A DNA stretch of 27,145 nt from CAZFHZ01 sp964519015 (GTDB lineage: Bacteria; Blakebacterota; Blakebacteria; Blakebacterales; CAYUVJ01). Both the position numbers and the translations under genes were made by a program. Of this stretch, positions 8,393 through 15,487 are shown piece by piece. The notes beneath the pieces are model-generated. The model worked only from the letters and a program-made list of their open reading frames with translations. It searched no databases and was not told where the DNA came from. Location of the stretch: the NCBI GenBank assembly GCA_964519015.1, contig CAZFHZ010000041.1, forward strand, positions 1 to 27,145. The letters run 5' to 3'. Position 1 is the first letter of the stretch. The number at the start of each line of letters is the position of its first letter.

Positions 8393-8611
8393 CTACCGGT
8401 GCGCTGCGGAATTCCAATGACCTATCCCTCCCCCGACAGGATTCCAACCACTTATGATCGTCCATCCGATCCAGATCCCCAGTGTCAGCGATATGTATAC
8501 CTGCTTGGTCCTGATGGCCAGGATGATGGCTAGGACGGGAGGTAGTATGGAGACCCAACCGTAATATCCATTTTGTCGCGAACCTATAGCACATTGATGT
8601 TTATGAGACAA
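8393..8611 (-). pseudogene. N-terminal remnant of an NhaC-type Na+/H+ antiporter
   Basis: A short minus-strand frame (72 codons, TTG start) contains YYGWVSILPPVLAIILA, then TKQVYISLTLGIWIG, then SGWNPVGG. This order (GW-LLPPLLAI-LAL, then R/K-QV-SL-LGIWLG, then GWNP) is the familiar first-two-helix signature of NhaC-family antiporters, which are normally 450-550 residues. Similarity stops at about 8430, and the frame closes at a TAG at 8393-8395, so most of the gene is missing. Codons are less G+C-rich than in the flanking operons. I read it as the surviving start of a transferred or disrupted gene. Start codon and exact breakpoint are uncertain. Confidence 0.6.
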
Positions 8612-8754
8612 ATCCCCGAATCACTAAGAGTTCCAGTGTGTTCACGGAACCATCCTGTCCGGGAGCTCCACAAACCGATATGGCAGATGGAGCTCATCCA
8701 ATATGTTCAAGAGAGATGCTTCTGGAGATAAGCGCCGGTCTGAAGAGGTATCGC

Positions 8755-9603
8755 ATGCGTTCTTTCCCTCCTGTCAGGTCGTTCCTCATCCTTGTTTTCC
8801 TGCTTTCCTGGCCCTTACTGATTATTGGATTCGGGTGGTTTGGATCAGAGGATGATATCCTTGTGCGTTATCTGTTTTCCTGTGCGGGCATGCTGATGGT
8901 TGCGCTCTCAGCAGCTATCACCCGGGCCTTCATAGAACGGAAAGGTTTCAAGGATGTCGGCTGGTCACTCGGCCGCCTCAAATGGTATCCCGCCGTATTC
9001 TCTTTCTTAATCCTGCTGTGGCTGAGCCCGCTTCTCATTGCCGCACTATTCGGGCAGCTGGAGCTGAACCGTAATCCCAGCGGAAGTGATACGGCGGTTA
9101 TCATAATGTCGCTTGCCGGTATCAGCCTTTTAGCCGGTTTTGGAGAAGAATTCGGCTGGAGGGGATATCTCCTCCCCCGCCTGCTTTCCGATCCCGTGCA
9201 GGTCCGCGCGGGTCTCCTCCTGGTCGGATTGATCTGGGGCATGTGGCACTGCGCAGTCGCGATCGGCCCTTTTATACGAGTGGTTCTTGAAGGCGATCCA
9301 GTCTGGACGTCGCGGATACTCCCCACCCTGTTAAGCTGCCTTCAGATGATCGGTGTCTCTATCGCTTTATCCTATATCTTCGGGGCACTATGGTTGTGGA
9401 GCAGAAGCATATTCCTGATGTCTTTCTTCCACGGATACTGGATATGCCTTCGGGATTCAGCCTCCATACTCTTTACCTATCCCGCCCTCTTTCAGATAAT
9501 CACGCTCGTAGTTGTACTATCTGCATGGTTCGTTTCAAACCGCTGGCTGGAAACTCACATCATTAAGAGCGGAAATGCCGAGAGTGCACAGGAAGATCAG
9601 TAA
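8755..9603 (+). CDS. CPBP-family intramembrane metalloprotease (CAAX protease / Abi-like)
   Basis: A 282-residue, very hydrophobic protein with about seven to eight membrane helices. Motif 1 is EEFGWRG (Glu131, Glu132, Arg136), motif 2 is WGMWH (His165), and a later FFHG carries His226. These are the metal-binding and catalytic residues of CPBP (Rce1-like) proteases, so the enzyme looks intact. The ATG at 8755 was chosen because GAAGAGG lies six bases upstream and the first helix follows; a GTG at 8638 or ATG at 8716 would add an unconvincing polar leader. Base and codon use are clearly less G+C-rich than in neighbouring genes, and remnants lie on both sides, so acquisition by transfer is likely. 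Bacterial CPBP proteins can process peptides or give self-immunity to bacteriocins, but no bacteriocin gene was seen here. Confidence 0.88.
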   Translation: MRSFPPVRSFLILVFLLSWPLLIIGFGWFGSEDDILVRYLFSCAGMLMVALSAAITRAFIERKGFKDVGWSLGRLKWYPAVFSFLILLWLSPLLIAALFGQLELNRNPSGSDTAVIIMSLAGISLLAGFGEEFGWRGYLLPRLLSDPVQVRAGLLLVGLIWGMWHCAVAIGPFIRVVLEGDPVWTSRILPTLLSCLQMIGVSIALSYIFGALWLWSRSIFLMSFFHGYWICLRDSASILFTYPALFQIITLVVVLSAWFVSNRWLETHIIKSGNAESAQEDQ

Positions 9604-9634
9604 CATCGCGTACTCTTAAGTATCGGGCGCGATT

Positions 9635-9783
9635 CAACATATTAGCTCTCTGCTCCTAATCCTACCTCTGGCCTCGAGGGGGATCGTGGCGACAGGGTGC
9701 GACCTCTTCTCCCCGGAGAAGGAAACCGAGAAATATATCGCCGGTCGGAGCTATTTCGGCAGGAACGAGTACATCGAATACCT
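9635..9783 (+). pseudogene. Start of a secreted protein, cut off; possibly N-formylglutamate amidohydrolase-like
   Basis: In the second frame, a hydrophobic run (SSLLLILPLA) leads to a cysteine and then SPEKETEKYIAG and RSYFGRNEYIEYLA (to about 9788). It looks like a signal sequence followed by a mature N-terminus. The GR-YFGRN-YIEY pattern recalls, from memory, the beginning of secreted N-formylglutamate amidohydrolase-like proteins. No standard start codon precedes the hydrophobic run after the TAA at 9617-9619. The protein-like reading ends where the transposase remnant begins in another frame. It is therefore interpreted as a gene fragment joined to the IS remnant. The family guess is weak. 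Confidence 0.35.
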
Positions 9784-10099
9784 GGCTTCACATTGCCTAA
9801 GCTGCTGCGGGCCTGTTTCCGCTTCGATCGCGCACTGCTGAACGGGCTCTCCCGGGCGGCCTATACAGCGATTCTTGCCTACAAAGGCGAGTTGATGAGT
9901 GAGGGGTATGCACTGGGACCGGCCGGTGCTGCGGGGACTTTTCCAGGTCGAGGTGTTCCGGTTCCTGCGGGAGCGGGAACTGGTCACGGCCGAGTGCATG
10001 GAGATGATCCGTTCCTGGCGGCACTCGGGATTCGACAAGAAGTGCTCCCCGGGTCGAGGTCTGCCTGCTGGGGTGACAGAATCAGCGGCGGCGACTTGA
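9784..10099 (+). mobile_element. Degenerate IS91-family transposase remnant
   Basis: Two blocks of IS91-type transposase are visible in different frames. From 9784 (frame 1) it reads GFTLPKLLRACFRFDRALL then NGLSRAAYTAI, matching the FTLPK-LRP-FR-DR-LL-LSRCAW segment of the family. From about 9923 (frame 2) it reads LFQVEVFRFLRERELVTA and then IRSWRHSGF (near 10013-10033), matching the LFR-VF-ML and SWRHSGF segment. The part normally between them, which holds the HUH metal-binding histidines and a conserved FGD-FNPH stretch, is missing: only about 20-40 bases separate the blocks. The N-terminal zinc-binding region and C-terminus are also absent. The element is dead. The stop at 10097-10099 abuts the promoter of the next gene. 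Confidence 0.72.
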
Positions 10100-10123
10100 A
10101 TGGGGACGAGAACGTGGGATAAT
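10096..10123 (+). promoter_or_regulatory. Extended -10 promoter for the downstream aminotransferase
   Basis: TTGAAT (10096-10101), a 16-base spacer, and GATAAT (10118-10123) preceded by TGG (10115-10117) give a -35, an extended -10 and a near-consensus -10. The predicted transcription start, about seven bases on, coincides with the GTG at 10130, implying a leaderless or nearly leaderless message. The ATG at 10100, the alternative gene start, would overlap the -35 element. Confidence 0.5.
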
Positions 10124-10129
10124 GGGCTG

Positions 10130-11314
10130 GTGCGCTTCTCCGGCCGCTTCCCCGATGAGCTGGGGCCCAACCCGCTCGCCCGCCTGCTCCAGGAACGGCG
10201 GCGGGCCGGCCGGCCGCTGCTCGACCTGACCGAGTCGAATCCCACCCGGGTCGGTCTGATCTTCCCGTCGGAGGTTCTGGCCGAGGCGTTGGCGGAGGCC
10301 ACATCCGCGCCCTACGAGCCCGACCCACGCGGCCTGCCCGCGGCCCGGGCGGCGATTGCGGAGCACTACCGGGAGGCCGGCGCACCGGTGGACCCGGAAT
10401 GGATCCACCTGACGGCGGGCACCAGCGAGGGCTATTCCTTCCTCTTCAAGCTGCTGGCTGATCCCGGCGACGAAGTGCTCGTCCCCGTCCCCTCCTATCC
10501 GCTCCTCGAGTCCCTGGCCCGCCTGGAGGGGGTACGCCCGGTCCCCTACCAGTTCCGCTACGGGTCCGGACAGGGGTGGCGCCTCGACCGGACCTCTTTC
10601 GATCTGGCCCTGACCGGCCGCACCCGGGGGGTGCTGGCCGTCCACCCCAACAATCCGACCGGGTCCTACCTGACGGACTCCGACCGCGACTTCCTGCAGC
10701 TGAGCTGCGCCGACCGCGGGATCCCCCTGATCGTGGACGAGGTCTTCCTCGATTTCCCGCTTCGGGATGGGGTCGTGCCCCGCTCGACCCTGGCGGCCGA
10801 AGCCTCCGGCCTGCTCTTTGTCCTGGACGGCTTCTCCAAACGACTGGCCCTCCCTCAGGCCAAGCTGGCCTGGATCGTGACCGCCGGGCCGCCGGTACTC
10901 GTTAAGGAGGCGCTCGAACGCCTCGATCTGATCGCCGACACCTTCCTGACGGTGGGAGGGTCGATCCAGCGGGCGGCCGGCCGGCTCCTGGCCGAGCACC
11001 CGGCGATGGCCGCGCGGATCGTGGCTCGCTGCCGGAACAACCTGGCGGTCGTGGAGGAGACCTGCCGCGAAAGCGGCCTCGAACCGCTGGCGGTAGAAGG
11101 GGGCTGGTCGGTCCCGCTCCGACTGCCGGAGGTATCCGATGAGGAGGCCTTCGTCACCCGTCTGCTCGACGAGCACAACGTGCTCGTGCACCCGGGGTAC
11201 TTCTACGACTTCCCCGACCCGGGTGTGGTGGTGGTGAGTCTGCTGCCGGAGCCGTCGGTCTTCGGTGAAGGGATCGGTCGACTTCTCGAAGCCTCCGGCC
11301 GGTGGCGGTCATGA
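10130..11314 (+). CDS. PLP-dependent aminotransferase, fold type I
   Basis: A 394-residue cytosolic aminotransferase. The protein opens with FSGRFP and LLDLTESNPT, a common N-terminus of COG0436-like aminotransferases. NNPTG is at 174-178, Asp203-Glu204 (VDEVFLD) binds the PLP ring nitrogen, and Lys237 in GFSKRLALP is the Schiff-base lysine. The usual C-terminal arginine that grips the substrate carboxylate (in an FR-S-pattern) is not present; the equivalent stretch reads VVVSLLPEP (about 367-375). The start at GTG 10130 is preferred over ATG 10100 because the fold begins there and a good promoter lies across the upstream ATG. The stop overlaps the next start as ATGA at 11311. It is not closely similar to the aminotransferase at 1044. 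Substrate unknown. Confidence 0.88.
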   Translation: MRFSGRFPDELGPNPLARLLQERRRAGRPLLDLTESNPTRVGLIFPSEVLAEALAEATSAPYEPDPRGLPAARAAIAEHYREAGAPVDPEWIHLTAGTSEGYSFLFKLLADPGDEVLVPVPSYPLLESLARLEGVRPVPYQFRYGSGQGWRLDRTSFDLALTGRTRGVLAVHPNNPTGSYLTDSDRDFLQLSCADRGIPLIVDEVFLDFPLRDGVVPRSTLAAEASGLLFVLDGFSKRLALPQAKLAWIVTAGPPVLVKEALERLDLIADTFLTVGGSIQRAAGRLLAEHPAMAARIVARCRNNLAVVEETCRESGLEPLAVEGGWSVPLRLPEVSDEEAFVTRLLDEHNVLVHPGYFYDFPDPGVVVVSLLPEPSVFGEGIGRLLEASGRWRS

Positions 11315-11961
11315 GAGGGAATCGCGATTTCCAGGGGAGTATGGTCCGCGTGACCATCGTGATCGTCTTCAGCGGTGGCTGGCTGCTGGGACTCTTGCGG
11401 ATCTCCGCGCACGGCCTTATGCCCCCCGGTTGGGGGTGGCTCCTGTGGGCTTCGGTGGTGATCGCTCCCCTGTTCGGATTTCTGCTGGCCGGTCTTTACG
11501 AGTGGGCGCTGGAGCGGTTCCTGTCCGATCCCTTCCGCGGCGGGGGAGGGGAGGATATCGGCGTCCAGCACGGTCCGGGCGAACGCCTGCTGCGGGCGGG
11601 GGAATATGAGGCGGCGGCCGACTGGTTCAACGGGCAGATGCTGGCGCAGCCCGATGACTGGCGGGCGCAGGCCCGGCTGGTGGAGATCGTGGCCGAACAC
11701 CTGGCCGACCCCGAGCGGCGGATCGAGGAACGGGAACGCCTGCTGAAGATGAAGGAGGCGCCCGACGGACTCTGGATGAGCACCGCCCTCGATCTGGGGA
11801 GGGACTGGGAGGAGCGGGGGGAGATCGAACGGGCCCGGGTCCTCTACCGTTCCTTCCTCTGGAAGCACCCCGGGGAGCCGGAGGCGGAGGAGGTCCGCCA
11901 CCGGCTGGCCCGAATGGAATCGGCTCCGCCGGAAGGTGCGGCTACGCCTCCGCGATCGTGA
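11311..11961 (+). CDS. Small membrane protein with TPR-like cytoplasmic tail, unknown function
   Basis: A 216-residue protein that I do not recognise as a named family. Two hydrophobic helices (about 12-30 and 42-63) form a membrane hairpin. A Gly-rich linker (77-80) leads to a helical, charged region. Segments such as ERLLRAGEYEAAADWF (91-106) and WEERGEIERARVLYRSFLWKHP (166-187) resemble single tetratricopeptide-like helix pairs, suggesting protein-protein contacts. The ATG at 11311 overlaps the aminotransferase stop, so the two are co-translated; a GTG at 11302 is a possible earlier start. The 3' end overlaps the convergent isomerase gene by 20 bases (11942-11961). Confidence 0.75.
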   Translation: MRGNRDFQGSMVRVTIVIVFSGGWLLGLLRISAHGLMPPGWGWLLWASVVIAPLFGFLLAGLYEWALERFLSDPFRGGGGEDIGVQHGPGERLLRAGEYEAAADWFNGQMLAQPDDWRAQARLVEIVAEHLADPERRIEERERLLKMKEAPDGLWMSTALDLGRDWEERGEIERARVLYRSFLWKHPGEPEAEEVRHRLARMESAPPEGAATPPRS

Positions 11962-12424
11962 CCGTTTGGATGGTCACATCCTGGAGTGGCCGGTCGCGTC
12001 GGTCGGTGGGGACCTGACCGATCTGCTGAATCACCTCCTGGCCGCCGGTCACCTTTCCGAAGACGGCGTGGTGGTCGTCCAGCCAGGGGGTGGCGGCCAG
12101 GGTGATGAAAAACTGGGAGCCGCCGGTGTTCGGGCCGGCATTGGCCATGGAGAGGACCCCCGGACCGTCGTGCCGCAGTTCGGGGTGGAACTCGTCGTCG
12201 ATCTGATAGCCCGGCCCCCCCGTCCCCATCCCCTTGGGACAACCCCCCTGGATCATGAAGCCGTCGATGACCCGGTGGAAGACCAGGTGGTCGTAGAAGC
12301 CTTTCCCGACCAGTTCAATGAAGTTGGCGGTGGTCCGGGGGGCGCGCTGCTCGAAGAGTTCGATCGAGAAGGTCCCCCGGCTGGTCTCGAAGCGGGCGAT
12401 ACGGTTGGGCATGAGGAGATCCAT
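11942..12424 (-). CDS. ppiB: Cyclophilin-type peptidyl-prolyl cis-trans isomerase
   Basis: A 160-residue single-domain cyclophilin without a signal peptide, catalysing proline isomerisation in the cytoplasm. The active-site set is present: FHRVIDGFMIQGG (49-61; Arg51, Phe56, Met57, Gln59), NTGGSQFFI (99-107), Trp114 and His119. It follows nuoN by 24 bases on the same strand and is probably the last gene of the complex I transcript. No ribosome site is obvious before the ATG at 12424; an in-frame ATG four codons later (12412) is an alternative. The symbol refers to the family; orthology to E. coli PpiB specifically is not tested. The gene's 3' end overlaps the convergent membrane-protein gene. 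Confidence 0.93.
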   Translation of the reverse strand: MDLLMPNRIARFETSRGTFSIELFEQRAPRTTANFIELVGKGFYDHLVFHRVIDGFMIQGGCPKGMGTGGPGYQIDDEFHPELRHDGPGVLSMANAGPNTGGSQFFITLAATPWLDDHHAVFGKVTGGQEVIQQIGQVPTDRRDRPLQDVTIQTVTIAEA

Positions 12425-12448
12425 CCGGCTACGGGTGTCAGGTCGGGA

Positions 12449-13906
12449 TCAGAGGCGGCTGGTGAAGGCGGCCCGGGCCAGTTCGAGCAGCAGCTCGGGG
12501 AAGAGACCCACGACCAGCACCAGCAGGGCCAGCAGGCCCACTACCGCGGCCGCCCAGACCGGTCGGGTCGGGGCTTCGATCCGTTTCTCGGGCGGTTTCA
12601 TATACATGTAGACGACCACGCGCAGGTAGTAGAAGACCCCGACCACGCTGGTCAGCACCCCGAGGGTGGTCAGACCGATCAGGCCGGCGTCCACCGCCGC
12701 CCCGAAGACGTAGAACTTGCCGAAGAAGCCCGCCGTGGGCGGGATGCCGGAGAGGCTGATCATGAAGAGCGCCATGGCCAGGGCCAGGCCGGGCCGGCGA
12801 CTGGCCAGGCCGGCCAGGTCGGGCAGGGTCTCCCGGCGGTCGTGGCGACCGCCGATCAGCACCAGCACGGCGAAGGCGCCCAGCGTCATGAGGGCGTAGG
12901 CGCTCAGGTAGAAGAGGACCCCGGTCCCGCCGAGCACGTTGAGCTCGGGACGGCTGGCCAGCACCGCGGTGAGCAGATAGCCGACATGGGCGATGCTCGA
13001 GTAGGCGAGCATGCGCTTCAGGTTGACCTGGGCGGCGGCGGCCAGGTTGCCCAGCAGCATGGAGAGGGCGGCCACGATCCAGAGCACATCCCGCAGGCCG
13101 ACCGCGTCCCAGACGAAGAGGATGCCGAAGACGCGCAGCAGGGCGGCGAACCCGGCCGCCTTGACCGCGGTGGCCATGAATCCCGTGACCGGAGTGGGGG
13201 CGGCCTGATAGGCGTCGGGGGCCCACATGTGGAAGGGGACGGCCGCCACCTTGAAACCGAGTCCGACCAGGAGCAGCCCGGCTCCGGCTTTGAGCAGGAA
13301 GGGGACCGCGCCGGGATCGCGGGCGATCACACCGGCCAGCTGCTCGAAGCGGACGCTGCCCGAGGCGCCGTAGACCAGGGCGGTGCCGTAGAGCAGGAAG
13401 GCGGAGGCGAAGGCGCCCAGCAGGAAGTACTTGAGGGCACCCTCTCCGGTCCGCACATCCCCCCGGTTCAGGCCGACCAGCACGTAGGCGCTCAGGCTCA
13501 TCGTCTCGAGCCCGATGATCAGGGTCACCAGGTCGCCGGCCGAGACCATAGCCATCATGCCGACCACGGAGAGCAAGAGCAGGGACCAGTACTCGCCCGG
13601 GAAGCGTCCGCGCCGCTTCTCCCAGGCCAGAGTGAGCACGATCGTGACCGCGGCCACGCCGGTCACCAGCAGGTAGAAGAAGAGGGCGTAGTCGTCCAGC
13701 CGCCAGGCGCCGTCGAAGGCGGAGATCACGCTCCCCCACAGCAGCAGCGAAGAGACCATGGTGGCGACCAGACCCGTCAGGGCGAGCAGCGGCACGAGCC
13801 GGCTCCCCGGCCGGGCCAGCAGGTCGGCGACCACCACCACCGCGATCGACCCCAGCAGGACCAGGACGGGGAGGAGCGCGATCCACCAGCCCGGGAGGAT
13901 GGACAT
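12449..13906 (-). CDS. nuoN: NADH-quinone oxidoreductase subunit N
   Basis: A 485-residue Mrp-antiporter-like membrane subunit of complex I, forming one of the three proton channels. About fourteen helices are evident. Family signatures include ALKYFLLGAFASAFLLYG (about 157-174), AVPFHMWAPDAYQAAPTPV (about 220-240) with channel-forming charged residues, and LKRMLAYSSIAHVGY. Length is standard (E. coli NuoN is about 485). The start overlaps the nuoM stop as TGATG at 13906. It is the last nuo gene; the isomerase gene follows 24 bases on. Confidence 0.96.
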   Translation of the reverse strand: MSILPGWWIALLPVLVLLGSIAVVVVADLLARPGSRLVPLLALTGLVATMVSSLLLWGSVISAFDGAWRLDDYALFFYLLVTGVAAVTIVLTLAWEKRRGRFPGEYWSLLLLSVVGMMAMVSAGDLVTLIIGLETMSLSAYVLVGLNRGDVRTGEGALKYFLLGAFASAFLLYGTALVYGASGSVRFEQLAGVIARDPGAVPFLLKAGAGLLLVGLGFKVAAVPFHMWAPDAYQAAPTPVTGFMATAVKAAGFAALLRVFGILFVWDAVGLRDVLWIVAALSMLLGNLAAAAQVNLKRMLAYSSIAHVGYLLTAVLASRPELNVLGGTGVLFYLSAYALMTLGAFAVLVLIGGRHDRRETLPDLAGLASRRPGLALAMALFMISLSGIPPTAGFFGKFYVFGAAVDAGLIGLTTLGVLTSVVGVFYYLRVVVYMYMKPPEKRIEAPTRPVWAAAVVGLLALLVLVVGLFPELLLELARAAFTSRL

Positions 13907-15474
13907 CAGGGCGCCTCCCCGGTCGGTGCCACCGGAGCGGCGGTCGTGGTGGACGATCCCTCAGCGGGGGAGGGGGGGAGAGGTGGCGGCTCGCCCCGTA
14001 CCGTCGCCATGTGCGCGGCCAGCTGCCGGGCGAAGGGTTCCACGGTGCGCAGGAAGGGCCGGGGGTAGAGCCCGATCCAGACGATCAGGATCACCAGCGG
14101 CACCATGGTCAGCACCTCGCGCAGGTCGAGGTCTTTCAGCCCGCGGTTCTCCTCACGGGTGAGCGGGCCCCAGAGGACCCCCCGCAGCAGCCGCAGCAGG
14201 TAGAGGGCGGCCACCACGACCCCGGGGACGGCCAGCACGGCCAGCACGGGCGCGGTCCGGAAGGTCCCCAGCAGGATCAGGAACTCCCCCACGAACCCGT
14301 TCAGGCCGGGCAGTCCGGCCGAAGAGAAGGCAACCAGGAGGAGGAAAGCGGCATATACGGGCATGACCTTGGCCAGGCCGCCGAACTCGTCGATGTCCCG
14401 GGTGTGCCGGCGCTCGTAGATGAAGCCGACCAGCAGGAAGAGGGCGCCGGTGGAGAGCCCGTGGTTGACCATCTGGAGGATGCTCCCGGCGATCCCCTCG
14501 GCCCGGAAGGAGAAACTCCCCAGCACCACGAAACCCAGGTGGGCCACCGAGGAGTAGGCCACCAGGCTCTTGATGTCCTTCTGCACCCAGGCGACCAGGC
14601 CGCCGTAGAGGATGCCGATCACGGCCAGTGTGCCCATCCAGGGCAGCGCCAGCGAGGCGGCCACCGGGAAGAAGGGGATGGAGAAACGGAGCAGACCATA
14701 GGTCCCCATCTTCAGCAGCACCCCGGCCAGGATGACCGAACCCGCCGTGGGCGCCTCGACATGGGCGTCGGGGAGCCAGGTATGGAAGGGCCACAGGGGC
14801 ACCTTGATGGCGAAGGCGAGGGTGAAGGCCAAGAAGAGTCCGGTCTGCGCCCCGGCCGGCACCATGAAGCGCTCCAGCAGGCTAAGGTCGAACGTATAGG
14901 TGCCGGTGGCCCGCCCGTGCAGGGAGTAGAGGATCAGCAGGGCGACCAGCATGAGCAGGGAGCCGACCAGCGTGTAGATGATGAACTTCACCGCCGCGAA
15001 GATCCGGCGCGGCCCTCCCCAGACCCCGATGATGAGGTACATCGGGATCAGCATGGCTTCCCAGTAGACGTAGAAGAGGAGCAGGTCGCGGGCGGCGAAG
15101 ACGCCCAGCATCCCCGCCTCCAGCAGCAGCATCGAGACCAGGTAGCCCTTCAGTTTCTCCCGCACCGTATTCCAGGTACCCACCAGGGCCACCGGAGTGA
15201 GCAGGGCGGTCAGGGCGAACAACAGCACGCTCAAGCCGTCCAGTCCGACGTGCCACCAGGCGCCGATCGAGGGGATCCAGGGGGACCGCTGCACGAACTG
15301 GAACCCGGGCTCGGCGGGATCAAAACCCAGCCAGAGCACCACCGAGAGGAGGAAGACCACTCCGCCGAGGAGGACCGCGGTCCCCTTGAGCAGCCCGGTG
15401 CGGTCGCGCGGGAGCACGGCCAGCAGGAGGGCGCCGGCCAGCGGCAGGAGCAGGGTGAAGGTCAGCAGGTTCAT
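13906..15474 (-). CDS. nuoM: NADH-quinone oxidoreductase subunit M
   Basis: A 522-residue antiporter-like membrane subunit of complex I. Characteristic stretches are YVYWEAMLIPMYLIIG (a conserved Glu within helix 5), WPFHTWLPDAHVEAPT, GSVILAGVLLKMGTYG and DIKSLVAYSSVAHLGF. The C-terminus carries a 30-residue Pro/Ser/Thr-rich tail that lies beyond the last helix and is longer than usual. I chose the ATG at 15474 because GAGAGGG (about 15482-15488) precedes it by eight bases; a GTG two codons earlier (15480) is the alternative. That ribosome site overlaps the nuoL stop, and a 13-base gap separates the genes. Confidence 0.96.
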   Translation of the reverse strand: MNLLTFTLLLPLAGALLLAVLPRDRTGLLKGTAVLLGGVVFLLSVVLWLGFDPAEPGFQFVQRSPWIPSIGAWWHVGLDGLSVLLFALTALLTPVALVGTWNTVREKLKGYLVSMLLLEAGMLGVFAARDLLLFYVYWEAMLIPMYLIIGVWGGPRRIFAAVKFIIYTLVGSLLMLVALLILYSLHGRATGTYTFDLSLLERFMVPAGAQTGLFLAFTLAFAIKVPLWPFHTWLPDAHVEAPTAGSVILAGVLLKMGTYGLLRFSIPFFPVAASLALPWMGTLAVIGILYGGLVAWVQKDIKSLVAYSSVAHLGFVVLGSFSFRAEGIAGSILQMVNHGLSTGALFLLVGFIYERRHTRDIDEFGGLAKVMPVYAAFLLLVAFSSAGLPGLNGFVGEFLILLGTFRTAPVLAVLAVPGVVVAALYLLRLLRGVLWGPLTREENRGLKDLDLREVLTMVPLVILIVWIGLYPRPFLRTVEPFARQLAAHMATVRGEPPPLPPSPAEGSSTTTAAPVAPTGEAP

Positions 15475-15487
15475 CCGCACGGCCCTC

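Noticed and set aside
8638..8754. Extended N-terminus for the CPBP protease from a GTG at 8638
   Set aside because: The extra residues are polar and Pro/Cys-containing with no similarity, while a clear ribosome site precedes the ATG at 8755.
10100..10129. ATG at 10100 as start of the second aminotransferase
   Set aside because: No ribosome site, it overlaps a -35 element, and the extra ten residues do not resemble family N-termini.
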